From: Candidatus Pantoea floridensis
Lineage (GTDB): Bacteria > Pseudomonadota > Gammaproteobacteria > Enterobacterales > Enterobacteriaceae
NCBI RefSeq assembly: GCF_900215435.1
Contig: NZ_OCMY01000005.1
Location: 1-34,536 of the forward strand
Direction of reading: 5' to 3'
Length of the DNA: 34,536 nucleotides
Every line of letters starts with the position of its first letter. The stretch's first letter is position 1. This document shows, in pieces, positions 23,096-30,854 of this stretch. Under the pieces are notes generated by a model. The model ran no database searches and was not told where the DNA came from. It worked only from the letters and a program-made list of their open reading frames with translations. Made by a program: the position numbers and the translations under genes.

Positions 23096-23844
23096 ACTTT
23101 TTCTCCGGAGTCGGAAGCGTCGCCTGCCGCTTTTCTTCTCATGTCGTTCTTTACTTCAAATGTAGCCAGCGCACGGGCGTGAAGCAGGGCCTGCACCGAG
23201 CGCCTCTTTCTCTCCCGGCGCCATTCTTCCCATAGCACGCGCTGCGCCGACCAGGGCGTGGCGTTGAGGCGTGAATCCGGGAAACCTGTCAGCTTACGCA
23301 GGCGCCGGGCCAGAATCACCGCCTTCAGGCCAAGCCGGGTGTACTCGTACTGCCGGGCTTCAAAGAACTCGTCGTATTCCGGGCCAATAAAATCCGCCGC
23401 ATCGATGGTCCGGTCGGATTCGCTTTTTAGGACCGGCAGCTCCCTGAGCTGGTACATCAGCCGGACGGGCAGGGTGCGCCAGTCACCGGTGACAGCAGCA
23501 TAGTCAAGTTCGGGCAGGGGATGAGAGGGCGCAAAGGCATGCTCATGTTCGAAACCGTTATCCCGGGCAACGCTCGCACAGACCTCAGCAAATTGCTCCA
23601 GCAGAAAAACCAGCTCGGTGGCGATGAAATATCGCTCCCGCTGTTGCTTTTCTTCTGACGCTGACTTCTCTCGTCTGAGAGTGAACTTATGGGTAAGCAT
23701 CACGGCTCCAATCGCCGCGCCGGCAGTGATAAGCCCCGTGGCCACGTTCCCCCAGATCCCGGGTCCCTGATTTATAACCTGAACCGTAACAGGATGGGTG
23801 ATGGCATCCGCCACCACGCTGGCTGATGAATTCAGGCTGCCCAT
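23092..23844 (-). CDS. Membrane-anchored protein, unknown
   Basis: A 250-residue protein with one N-terminal transmembrane segment (WGNVATGLITAGAAIGAVMLTHKF, residues 31-54). It is followed by a charged, helical cytoplasmic region (REKSASEEKQQRERYFIATELVFLLEQF...). The C-terminus is rich in Arg/Lys. No family recognised. It overlaps resD by 4 nt and starts 1 nt after the DUF3223 gene stop, so it is translated within the same operon. Confidence 0.65.
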   Translation of the reverse strand: MGSLNSSASVVADAITHPVTVQVINQGPGIWGNVATGLITAGAAIGAVMLTHKFTLRREKSASEEKQQRERYFIATELVFLLEQFAEVCASVARDNGFEHEHAFAPSHPLPELDYAAVTGDWRTLPVRLMYQLRELPVLKSESDRTIDAADFIGPEYDEFFEARQYEYTRLGLKAVILARRLRKLTGFPDSRLNATPWSAQRVLWEEWRRERKRRSVQALLHARALATFEVKNDMRRKAAGDASDSGEKV

Positions 23845-23845
23845 G

Positions 23846-24193
23846 TCAGACTCGCTCTGCTTCGATAATAGCGCTGACCGCCTTATTCACGGAAAAAGGC
23901 CGCACCTCATGATTGGTGAATTTCACCTTGTAGCAGAGATGCTGCACGTAGCCTCCGTTATCCCGCAGCTCGTAGTCCACCAAAAAGCCTGAGATGTGAC
24001 GCCCGTTGAGCTCGTATCCGGGCGAACAGTTGCAGTAGCGCGTATAGAGGTCTGTCAGCTGGTCAAAAAGCGCTCCTTCGGTAACCGGACCGGATGCCCT
24101 GACTTGTTCACGCTGATCCATGAAGTAATCGACTGCTGCTTTTTTTGAGGAGAACGTCAGGTCTCCTATTGTCACACTCTTCCCACGAGCCAT
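23846..24193 (-). CDS. DUF3223 (DCL-like) protein
   Basis: A 115-residue protein: VTIGDLTFSSKKAAVDYFMDQREQV, LFDQLTDLYTRYCNCSPGYELNGRHISGFLVDYELRDNGG and CYKVKFTNHEVRPFSVNKAV. This matches the layout of DUF3223 (related to the plant DCL domain). Molecular role is unknown; nucleic-acid binding has been proposed for the fold. First gene of the resD operon; TGATAA-type palindromes lie upstream. Confidence 0.75.
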   Translation of the reverse strand: MARGKSVTIGDLTFSSKKAAVDYFMDQREQVRASGPVTEGALFDQLTDLYTRYCNCSPGYELNGRHISGFLVDYELRDNGGYVQHLCYKVKFTNHEVRPFSVNKAVSAIIEAERV

Positions 24194-24223
24194 AGATACC
24201 CTTTATGTCACCAAAGTAACCAT

Positions 24224-24291
24224 TGATAAATTAATTATCACTCTCTGAACTTTATTTAGTTGCTCATATAATTATCATAGACATGATAATT
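24224..24291. promoter_or_regulatory. Paired TGATAA palindromes upstream of the resD operon
   Basis: TGATAA-N5-TTATCA (24224-24240) and AATTATCA-tagaca-TGATAATT (24270-24291; 8-bp arms, 6-bp spacer). They could be operators for the operon or the ResD recombination site; arm and spacer sizes allow either. Confidence 0.55.
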
Positions 24292-24765
24292 ACTAGCCTA
24301 TCCATAAGCCTGCTCATTTTATCTAAGTGCAATTACCGCATCACCCTGTATGCATGATCCGACTTTTTCCCGATACGGCAGTAACCGGAAGGGTAGCACG
24401 GGGGCGGGGCGGGGCAAAGCTCCCCTTAACGGGGGCTGATTCCGCAAAGACACTATATCTGGTAGCCGGATCAGCAGGCTAAGCCACTATATGTAGTGCC
24501 CTGCTCAGAAAATCGCCGCAGAGGGGTGAAGATCCGCTTCCGCCTTTTTCCGGATCCCGGGAATTTAACAGTAAGCTGCCGTGCAGATTGCAGTGAATCA
24601 GGGGGATTTTCCGCATACAGGCAGGAAGAAAGCTGAAACGGTACTTTTCCGTGCCACCGTGATTTCTGCCGCAGAAAAGCCGAAACGGTGTCTGTCATAA
24701 TAAATACGGGTGGCATACCCGGAGCCTTACTGAAGAGACTTTGACCGGAGAAAACGAAAGAGCCG
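24292..24765. other. Gene-free stretch
   Basis: No credible gene. A frame at 24471-24716 on the minus strand lacks a ribosome-binding site and coding character. CACTA-TATG-TAGTG near 24485 and TTTCTGC-C-GCAGAAA near 24661-24677 are small inverted repeats. Confidence 0.45.
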
Positions 24766-24917
24766 GCGGCGGGGTAGGTGAGTGCCCTTGGAAGGCCTGC
24801 CCGTTGCGGTCGTCAGGTTAGAACAGATCCGTAGCCCGAACATGAAGCCGCCGTTACGATCAACCGCCGGGTGGACGTAGCCCCCCGACCGGGGGACAGC
24901 GCGAAGCGGCGGGGTAG
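24766..24917 (-). ncRNA. Possible P4 CI / P1 C4-type antisense immunity RNA
   Basis: Two direct copies of CTACCCCGCCGC (minus strand, 24917-24906 and 24777-24766) flank a segment with GGCGG-containing stretches (ACCCGGCGGTTG and AACGGCGGCTTC) able to pair with them, plus a strong hairpin CCCCC...GGGGG (24881-24895). P4 and P1 immunity RNAs use this repeat-complement-repeat layout. The call is by analogy only. Confidence 0.3.
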
Positions 24918-25319
24918 TCAGCCGGGTCCGTTCTGATAAAGATCCCACCGGTTGCCGTAGATATCTTCAAAAACCACCACGGTACCGTACTCTTCCTCGC
25001 GGGGTTCTTCACAGAACTGCACACCTTTTTCCTTCATGGCCGTGTAGTCGCGCCAGAAATCGTCGGTCTGAAGAAAAAGAAAAACGCGGCCGCCGGCCTG
25101 ATCGCCGATAAATTCTGACTGGCGCTCATTGGAAGCCCGTGCAAGCAGCAGGTTACAGTCGCTGCCGGGGGCAGGCGTTACCACAACCCAGCGCTTGCCG
25201 GGCTGGGGCGTATCTTCCACGAGGGTAAATCCCAGCTTGTCAGTGTAATAGCTGATAGCCCTGTCATAGTCGTCAACCACAACTGCCACGTAACCAAGAC
25301 ATCTTTTCTGTGTACGCAT
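24918..25319 (-). CDS. VOC-fold protein (glyoxalase/bleomycin-resistance family)
   Basis: A 133-residue protein from ATG 25319 (AAGGAG 6 nt upstream; a TTG two codons earlier is not needed). Features are YVAVVVDDYDRAISYYTDKLGF (first beta-alpha-beta unit), then RVFLFLQTDDFWRDYTAMKEKGVQF and GTVVVFEDIYGNRWDLYQ with the usual metal-site glutamate in the last strand. Substrate unknown. It is divergent from the metabolite operon, so a self-protection role is conceivable. Equally it may be an independent resistance or detoxification gene. Confidence 0.85.
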   Translation of the reverse strand: MRTQKRCLGYVAVVVDDYDRAISYYTDKLGFTLVEDTPQPGKRWVVVTPAPGSDCNLLLARASNERQSEFIGDQAGGRVFLFLQTDDFWRDYTAMKEKGVQFCEEPREEEYGTVVVFEDIYGNRWDLYQNGPG

Positions 25320-25555
25320 CCCCAACTCCTTTGTGAAACTTCAGGTGGTATATCGAAAACGTTTTAATCCCATACAGAATAAACATTGCGTCAGTGAATA
25401 AATAGATAAAAGTTATATTTTGACGCTTATCACAGTATCACTGCAAAAAACTTATCCTCTTCCTTACGTATTTCACCGGTAAAAATACCACAGATGATGC
25501 TGCCATCATGAATTATTCCAGCATAAAAACACACACAGGATAAGGCGGACACGAC

Positions 25556-25657
25556 ATGAAAATTTTAATAAGCAGAACTAATTTTAGTACCATACAAGAA
25601 TTGTTCAAAAAACACTCAATGGAAAGAAATCCTAATAATTCAAGATATGAGATTTGA
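25556..25657 (+). CDS. Possible 33-residue peptide upstream of the operon
   Basis: ATG 25556 to TGA: begins MKILISRTNFSTIQELFKKH and ends NNSRYEI. AAGG lies 10 nt before the ATG (distant). It is low in GC like its surroundings. It could be a leader peptide, a precursor peptide or chance. There is no known peptide-maturation enzyme in the operon, which argues against a RiPP precursor. Confidence 0.3.
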   Translation: MKILISRTNFSTIQELFKKHSMERNPNNSRYEI

Positions 25658-25744
25658 AGCTTAATTTTTATTAACCTTTAGTTAACATAAATATTATTTT
25701 ATATATCAATAGCTTATTTTGAGTCGCCGAAGAGAAAATCGTTG

Positions 25745-25773
25745 TTGAAACATTCAGAAACATTATCTACATT
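25745..25773 (+). promoter_or_regulatory. Candidate promoter of the metabolite operon
   Basis: TTGAAA (25745-25750), 17-bp spacer, TACATT (25768-25773), with an A+T-rich segment upstream that could act as an UP element. It would give a 5' UTR of about 145 nt. Confidence 0.38.
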
Positions 25774-25927
25774 GTTTTACGTTGCGCCATAGTTATATAA
25801 AAAAAACGCACCACGACCAGTTAAGTAAAATTTTTCTAAACAATTATCCATTTCCTCTGCCCGCTCTCAAAAGGCAGTCAGCGTACGTATCCGGTTAAAA
25901 TATTATTCAGTATTTGAAGGATAAATT

Positions 25928-26683
25928 ATGCAATCAACATTACGGTCACGTCCCGCATTACAGGAAGTTCAAAGACGCTTCCACGCGCTTAATAATTTTC
26001 AGAAGGACGAGGACAGGTTCTTCGAAGAGTCATCGGGATTTCTGGAATTCATCAGAGACGAAAAGTTATTACCGGCTATCATTCGTGAAGTTCTGCAAGA
26101 CAGTGAATATCTGGCGGAGGTTTCATCAAACTCTTATAAGCATGTTAATCACTTTTCTAAAATCGTCCTCATTAACGATGAAAATCAGGATCACTGCCGC
26201 CTGACTCTGCATATCTGGAAGCCGCCTTTTACCGAAAACGAAATCAGTCAGGAACTTATTCACGACCATCGCTTCAGCTTTTCATCGTATGTCCTCTGTG
26301 GTGAACAGATACATGAGATTTTTCAGGAGTCCAGAGAAAAGTCGATAACGAAGGTCCGCTTTCAGAAATACAAATATCTCCCGTCTTCGACCGGAAATAT
26401 TCATGACTGTTTCTTTGAGGAAGACGTATATCTCGATCAGGTTGCCGAGAAAACCGTTAGCCGCGGTCAGGTATATACCATGCACAATGAATCCATTCAC
26501 CGCATAGTTTTTCCTGACGGAGATGAGCCCATTATTTCATTCCTGGTAAGAGGGCCTCGCAAACGCAATTACACCCATACGTATAACACCTTTTATCCCC
26601 GTGAAGGCACGGTCTCAAACGTGCCCATGTACACGCCGGATGAACTGCGTGAGTTGCTGACATATACACTGGAAAAAATCTGA
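25928..26683 (+). CDS. Cupin-like protein, first gene of the metabolite operon
   Basis: A 251-residue protein with AAGGA 6 nt before the ATG. A cupin-type metal site is suggested by H112-D-H114 in ELIHDHRFSFSSYVLCGE and by H186/H191 in GQVYTMHNESIHRIVFPDG, set in beta-rich sequence (LTLHIWKPPF; PIISFLVRGP). The N-terminal ~70 residues are helical. This resembles mononuclear iron dioxygenase-type cupins in design, but no specific family is recognised. It may oxidise the pathway intermediate. Gap to the next gene is 9 nt. Confidence 0.7.
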   Translation: MQSTLRSRPALQEVQRRFHALNNFQKDEDRFFEESSGFLEFIRDEKLLPAIIREVLQDSEYLAEVSSNSYKHVNHFSKIVLINDENQDHCRLTLHIWKPPFTENEISQELIHDHRFSFSSYVLCGEQIHEIFQESREKSITKVRFQKYKYLPSSTGNIHDCFFEEDVYLDQVAEKTVSRGQVYTMHNESIHRIVFPDGDEPIISFLVRGPRKRNYTHTYNTFYPREGTVSNVPMYTPDELRELLTYTLEKI

Positions 26684-26692
26684 GGAGATAGC

Positions 26693-27520
26693 ATGAGTCT
26701 TGTCGTTGATACCGAAGGTTCGGTTCATGAAAAGCACGGCGAATATAATATTTTTCGCCAGCTCGCGGTAAAGGTATTTGCAGATCACATTGACGATGCT
26801 CAGTATTATAAATGGCTGGATGAGGTTCCTCTTGAGCTGAAAAGCCGGTTTCCTTCCGTGGAATTTAAGGAGCGCGACTGGGTAAGGGCCTCCCCCCCTC
26901 TTAATACTGCCGTATATTACGACACCCCCGCATACGATATTCTTCCTACCGGCGCATTGCTGAGGACCTCCTGCAGCAGGCTTACCCATGCCTTCTGCGC
27001 CTTTAAAATGCCGGAGGATGCAACCGGTAACCGGCTGGACAGGCGCCATGTATTTGAGGGGGAGGAAAAATCAACCATTCAGAATGACCCAAGCGGCCAC
27101 GCCGCGGTCAGCATCGTTAAAAATCTTATTACCCGCCGCGACGTCGATCAGCCCGGTACCTTCCTGAAACTTGCCACGGGGATCTCCCCGGATGATCTGA
27201 GCCCGGCGCTGGTTCTGAAAGGCCACCGCTCCACGTTTTATGTCCTCATCGACGGCTATGACGTCCTGCGGTGTTCCATCGACCGTTCGTCCGTTTTTGA
27301 TTTCCGCTCCGGCAGCGATGCGGAAGAACCGGCCAACTGGAAAAGCTTCCGTGAAGTCGAGCTGTCGCTTTATCCGCGGATTTCGGACGAGATCAAAGGC
27401 GACCTCCGCGTTGTTCAGGTCATTGAAGCACTGCGTGATTCCCTGATAAACCGCTTCGATACGCACGTTATCTATGACATTAAGTACCAGCGCGGCATGA
27501 AGCTGTTAGGTAAATACTGA
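26693..27520 (+). CDS. CYTH/triphosphate-tunnel-like protein
   Basis: A 275-residue protein with GAGGAGA before the ATG. CYTH-type landmarks are YYDTP at 75-79 with YDILPTGALLRT, FCAFKMP at 101-107, RRHVFEGEE at 117-125, KGHRS at 176-180, IDRSSVFDFRSG and EVELSLYP at 221-228. The first motif, usually E-x-E-x-K, reads QLAVKVF (23-29), so it lacks the two glutamates. CYTH enzymes act on triphosphates (triphosphatase, class IV adenylyl cyclase, polyphosphate polymerase). The role here is probably on a nucleotide or phosphorylated intermediate; inference. Confidence 0.68.
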   Translation: MSLVVDTEGSVHEKHGEYNIFRQLAVKVFADHIDDAQYYKWLDEVPLELKSRFPSVEFKERDWVRASPPLNTAVYYDTPAYDILPTGALLRTSCSRLTHAFCAFKMPEDATGNRLDRRHVFEGEEKSTIQNDPSGHAAVSIVKNLITRRDVDQPGTFLKLATGISPDDLSPALVLKGHRSTFYVLIDGYDVLRCSIDRSSVFDFRSGSDAEEPANWKSFREVELSLYPRISDEIKGDLRVVQVIEALRDSLINRFDTHVIYDIKYQRGMKLLGKY

Positions 27521-27529
27521 AAATCACTC

Positions 27530-28657
27530 GTGGGGTATTTCGTGCTTCCAGTAATATTTATTACCGCCATTATGGCAGTCATGAACGGGGCAAAATATCA
27601 GTCCCTGAGTAACTATTTGCACCTGACGTATGGTTACCCCACGCGTGAAGTAGCATTTCTATTTTCCCTGTCAAATTTATGCGGGCTTACTTTTGGCCTT
27701 ATTATGCTTTCGATACCTTCTGTCCGGGAAAAACTTTCCAGGCTGCACGTGATGGTTTTGTTATTTCAGGCGTCGGCCTTTGCACTGAACTATTTTTACC
27801 GCGACGTTTACGGCGCAATGATCTTACAGCGCGTTCTGGAAGGGTTTGTGTTTGCCTATATTATGAATTTCTATCCGGTTGCGCTTACCCGCTTTTCCCG
27901 CCCGGAAAAAGCTGAACTGGTTATGTGCATGTGGGGGCTGGTTTACGCACTCGGATTTGCATTTTCAAACGGGATCGCCGCACTTAATATTCCGGACGCC
28001 ATCGCCTTTAATATGCCGTCGCTGATGCTCTTCGCGTGTCTGCTTTTCGTTAATAAAAAAATAATGCTGTCAGTCAGGATTAATAATGCGGCTGCGGGGA
28101 GTGTGGGAAGACCTCAGATGATAATTCTGGGAAAAATCGGGCTGGTTGCCGTGCCATTTTTTCTCTTTACCTTTGTATATAACAACTTCCTGTTTGCATA
28201 TTCTCTGGCCAATCCGCAAAGCAACCCTCTTTACTGGATGATGCTGGTAAACGGTGCGGGCATTCTTCTCTCTAACGCACTGGTTTCATCCGGCAGACTA
28301 AACGCCACGTTTTATCTTGCACTACTCATCGTTGTGCTCTGGATCCAGACACAGTTTTCATCTACCGGCAGCCTGCCCGCTGCTGCGGGAGTCATCCTCG
28401 TGCTGGGCCTCATTGAAGGTGTGGTATTTGGTTTCTTTATAAGGCACTTCGCCTCCGGTGACTTTGACCTTGTTAAGGCGGGGTATCTGGTCTCAGGGAG
28501 CCTGGGCGCAACCCTGGGCCCGCTGCTGCCGCTGCACTTCGGTACCAAATCGCTGCCGGTTTCCGCGCTGTTCCTGACGGCGGTCATCTGCCTTCTGACT
28601 CTCAACGAAAGCAGAAAAAGAAGCTTACGACTCAGTGCGGGAGAAGAACATGTCTGA
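27530..28657 (+). CDS. MFS-type transporter
   Basis: A 375-residue polytopic protein with about 11-12 hydrophobic segments and a central cytoplasmic loop around residues 170-195. The start is GTG 27530, or GTG 27542, which has GGGG 8 nt upstream; both give the first helix. The loop SRPEKAELVMCMWGLVYALGFAFSNG and the overall layout suggest the major facilitator superfamily. Likely exports the operon product. The end overlaps the next gene by 8 nt. Confidence 0.8.
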   Translation: MGYFVLPVIFITAIMAVMNGAKYQSLSNYLHLTYGYPTREVAFLFSLSNLCGLTFGLIMLSIPSVREKLSRLHVMVLLFQASAFALNYFYRDVYGAMILQRVLEGFVFAYIMNFYPVALTRFSRPEKAELVMCMWGLVYALGFAFSNGIAALNIPDAIAFNMPSLMLFACLLFVNKKIMLSVRINNAAAGSVGRPQMIILGKIGLVAVPFFLFTFVYNNFLFAYSLANPQSNPLYWMMLVNGAGILLSNALVSSGRLNATFYLALLIVVLWIQTQFSSTGSLPAAAGVILVLGLIEGVVFGFFIRHFASGDFDLVKAGYLVSGSLGATLGPLLPLHFGTKSLPVSALFLTAVICLLTLNESRKRSLRLSAGEEHV

Positions 28658-29297
28658 CAGGGCACTGATGTTCTTCAAGCCGGAGTTCACGCCTGAGGAT
28701 CGCGCACGGTATTTTCCCGTCATCCGGCACTATCTGGATGCGTACGGCCTGTCCATTGAGGACGACTGTGAGGTGCACGCGCGCGATGAAAAGGAGGTTA
28801 TTTTCGAGCGCGTTTACGAACGGCTGCTGAAAAACGCACGTCAGCCTCAGTCAGGCAAGGTGATCGGGGGATTTTCTTATCTGGAAATGGCCACCGGCGC
28901 AGACGAAAAGCAACTGTTTCAGGAGTGGATCTCCCCGCTAAACCCCGCGCTTCGCACCGGTGAAGACAATTACTACCTGCAGAAGGACGATCTGCGCGTG
29001 GTGAATCCCTTTTGCCCCCATCAGAGACGCCTTTTTATTGAAAGTCGCGGCTCTGCGCACCTCTTTCTCATCCGCAGGAACGGAGCACTGTCGTGGTCGG
29101 AAACTAAACCCCTTTTTCAGGGCGCACCCGTGCAGACGGGCGGCCAGGGCAGAGGCATCCGTTCACACCTCAGTCAGTGCCGCTGGTATACGCCAACCAC
29201 AAATGGCCTTCACCTGTCAGCATCAGATCATGATGCCCTCAGGGAAACCCAGGCGGTTATGGAATTTTTCACGGACAGCAGGCAGCAAAGACTATGA
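28650..29297 (+). CDS. Nucleoside-diphosphate-kinase-like protein
   Basis: A 215-residue protein. ATG 28650 has GGGAGA 5 nt upstream. The start RALMFFKPEFTPE mirrors the NDK start (LVIIKPDAV). The C-terminal part GGQGRGIRSHLSQ...TTNGLHLSASDHDALRETQAVMEFF mirrors the NDK active site RGTIRG...NxxHGSDSxxxAxxEIxxFF, with H188 as candidate phospho-histidine. It is longer than NDK (about 143) because of an insert at roughly 60-150. It may phosphorylate an unusual nucleotide or have lost activity. Overlaps the next gene by 4 nt. Confidence 0.75.
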   Translation: MSDRALMFFKPEFTPEDRARYFPVIRHYLDAYGLSIEDDCEVHARDEKEVIFERVYERLLKNARQPQSGKVIGGFSYLEMATGADEKQLFQEWISPLNPALRTGEDNYYLQKDDLRVVNPFCPHQRRLFIESRGSAHLFLIRRNGALSWSETKPLFQGAPVQTGGQGRGIRSHLSQCRWYTPTTNGLHLSASDHDALRETQAVMEFFTDSRQQRL

Positions 29298-29845
29298 AGA
29301 AAGAGCTCATTCTTATCCGGCACGGGCACTCCGAATGGCAGGCCGGCACAACCCGGGACAGGAACAGTCACCTGACAGGTAAAGGGATAAGGGAGGCGGG
29401 AAGACTGTATAACGCGCTTCCGGCTTACGCGAACGTGTCTGACTTTCACCTCATCAGCAGCCCTCTTCACAGGGCTGTTGAAACCAGCCGTCTGGCCTTA
29501 TCCCCGGACCTGTTCTCATCGGTACGTTACGACAGAAACTTTCGTGAAGCCTCTTTCCACGTCCGCGGCGGGCTTAGTCTGCCAGAGGATTTCTATCCCG
29601 AAGCGAACGGAAAGGTCAGCAGCGAATATCAGGATTTCAAGGCCGGGATCAAGGCAGCGCTCGCGGGGATTCTCGCTGCGCACGACCGCGTCATGATATT
29701 CACCCACGGGGGCGTCATTAAAACCATTCTGCGGCTCCACTGCGGCTCAGACGCTTTCTGCACGCAGATAGACAACTGTTCGGTCACCCACTTTGTCAAA
29801 AAAGACGCGGCGTGGCTGCTTCAGAGGGTGAATCACCGATGCTGA
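29294..29845 (+). CDS. Histidine phosphatase (phosphoglycerate-mutase-like)
   Basis: A 183-residue branch-1 histidine phosphatase. The RHG motif is R9-H10-G11 in LILIRHGHSEW. R60 is in SSPLHRAVETS, E85 in NFREASF and the second histidine is H138 in MIFTHGGVIKT. All catalytic residues are present. It would remove a phosphate from a small molecule; in the operon it may convert a phosphorylated intermediate into the exported form. Confidence 0.9.
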   Translation: MKKELILIRHGHSEWQAGTTRDRNSHLTGKGIREAGRLYNALPAYANVSDFHLISSPLHRAVETSRLALSPDLFSSVRYDRNFREASFHVRGGLSLPEDFYPEANGKVSSEYQDFKAGIKAALAGILAAHDRVMIFTHGGVIKTILRLHCGSDAFCTQIDNCSVTHFVKKDAAWLLQRVNHRC

Positions 29846-30564
29846 ACTATGAACCGTTTTACCTGAGTACGGTCGTTATCCTCTGCGCGCTGTGTCAGTC
29901 CGTTGTGGGCGTAGGCCTCATTATGATTGGCCTCCCGACCCTTATCCTGAGCGGATATTCCTTTGATCATGCGCTTTCGATCTGCCTGCCCGGCTCGCTT
30001 ATCATCAACGTGTTTCAGGTCCTGGCAGAGCGCAGCAACTACCGGCGCGCCGATCTTGTGTCCTACACGAGCATTTCCGTCATTTATACGGCTTTTCTTT
30101 TCTATCTGAACCTGGTCATCGGCCTCAGCTTCAGCAAGCTGACCGCGGGGATAGTACTTCTTCTCACCGGTGCTGTGGGCTTTATGCCGCCACTCAGAGA
30201 GCGTTTTCTGAAAACGCTGGATATCAAACCCGCGGTTACAAATACCGCGATAGGGGTGATCCATTCTGTATCCAGCCTTGGAGGCTCGCTGCTGTCACTG
30301 ACGGGGACCGCCAGATATGCCGAAAGCTCAGAAGCCAGGCGTTTTATCGCCGGCGGATATTTGTCACTGGGGGTCATCCAGCTTGCCTTCTATTCCACCC
30401 ACGGCGTCAGCATCACACCCGTCATGTATTCACTGATCGCGGTTCCTGCCTATTTTATTTCACGCACGCTGCTCACGCCTTACGTTAACCATCAAAAGTT
30501 AAAAACGTTCATTTTCATCCTGATACTTATTTATGGCGCACTGCTAATTAAACAGTCAATGTGA
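29839..30564 (+). CDS. TSUP (TauE/SafE)-like permease
   Basis: A 241-residue membrane protein with about eight hydrophobic segments, starting MLNYEPFYLSTVVILCALCQSVVGVGLIMIGLPTLIL. The G-x-G-x-x-x-x-G-x-P arrangement of the first repeat (VVGVGLIMIGLPTL) and its echo in TAIGVIHSVSSLGGSLLSLTG are typical of TSUP anion transporters. The start at 29839 overlaps the phosphatase stop by 7 nt. A second transporter in one operon suggests uptake of a building block or of an anion, besides export by the MFS protein. Confidence 0.8.
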   Translation: MLNYEPFYLSTVVILCALCQSVVGVGLIMIGLPTLILSGYSFDHALSICLPGSLIINVFQVLAERSNYRRADLVSYTSISVIYTAFLFYLNLVIGLSFSKLTAGIVLLLTGAVGFMPPLRERFLKTLDIKPAVTNTAIGVIHSVSSLGGSLLSLTGTARYAESSEARRFIAGGYLSLGVIQLAFYSTHGVSITPVMYSLIAVPAYFISRTLLTPYVNHQKLKTFIFILILIYGALLIKQSM

Positions 30565-30571
30565 GGCAATT

Positions 30572-30832
30572 ATGGAAAACATCCTTTCCAAATACATAGA
30601 TACCGAGATTGGGGTTTCTTTCAGCAGCGGAAAAGTGGATGCCGCGACCCTCAAATCATTTAACTCCGGCTTTATCGTCATTCAGTCAAAGGAAACTGTT
30701 CAGCATATACCCTTCCATTCGGTGGTCCGCTTTATTGAAGCCGGCGATGAGGCGTACTTTCTGCTGCGCAAGCGTTCCCATCCGCTGACGATCGTTGTTA
30801 CGCCCGTAATTAGCGTTGTCTCTACCTACTGA
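30572..30832 (+). CDS. Small protein, possible SH3/LSm-like fold
   Basis: An 86-residue protein with GAGG before the ATG. Sequence alternates strands: TEIGVSFSSGKVDAATLKSFNSGFIVIQS, ETVQHIPFHSVVRFIE, EAYFLLRKRSHPLTIVV. This is a five-stranded small barrel pattern like LSm/Hfq or SH3 proteins. No family is recognised. It may bind the pathway's nucleotide or act as regulator; this is a guess. Confidence 0.68.
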   Translation: MENILSKYIDTEIGVSFSSGKVDAATLKSFNSGFIVIQSKETVQHIPFHSVVRFIEAGDEAYFLLRKRSHPLTIVVTPVISVVSTY

Positions 30833-30854
30833 CGTCAGAAGCGGGAAGCAGAAT

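Larger units (their letters stand above)
25326..25927. other. A+T-rich regulatory gap before the metabolite operon
   Basis: A 600-bp stretch, visibly richer in A+T than the replication and tra regions. It contains a 33-codon frame (25556-25657), a candidate promoter (25745-25773) and poly-A/T tracts suited to H-NS binding. Otherwise empty. Confidence 0.5.

Noticed and set aside
24471..24948. Two short minus-strand frames in the gap before the VOC gene
   Set aside because: No ribosome-binding sites; one overlaps the VOC gene end and the paired repeats at 24766-24917. More likely non-coding structure.
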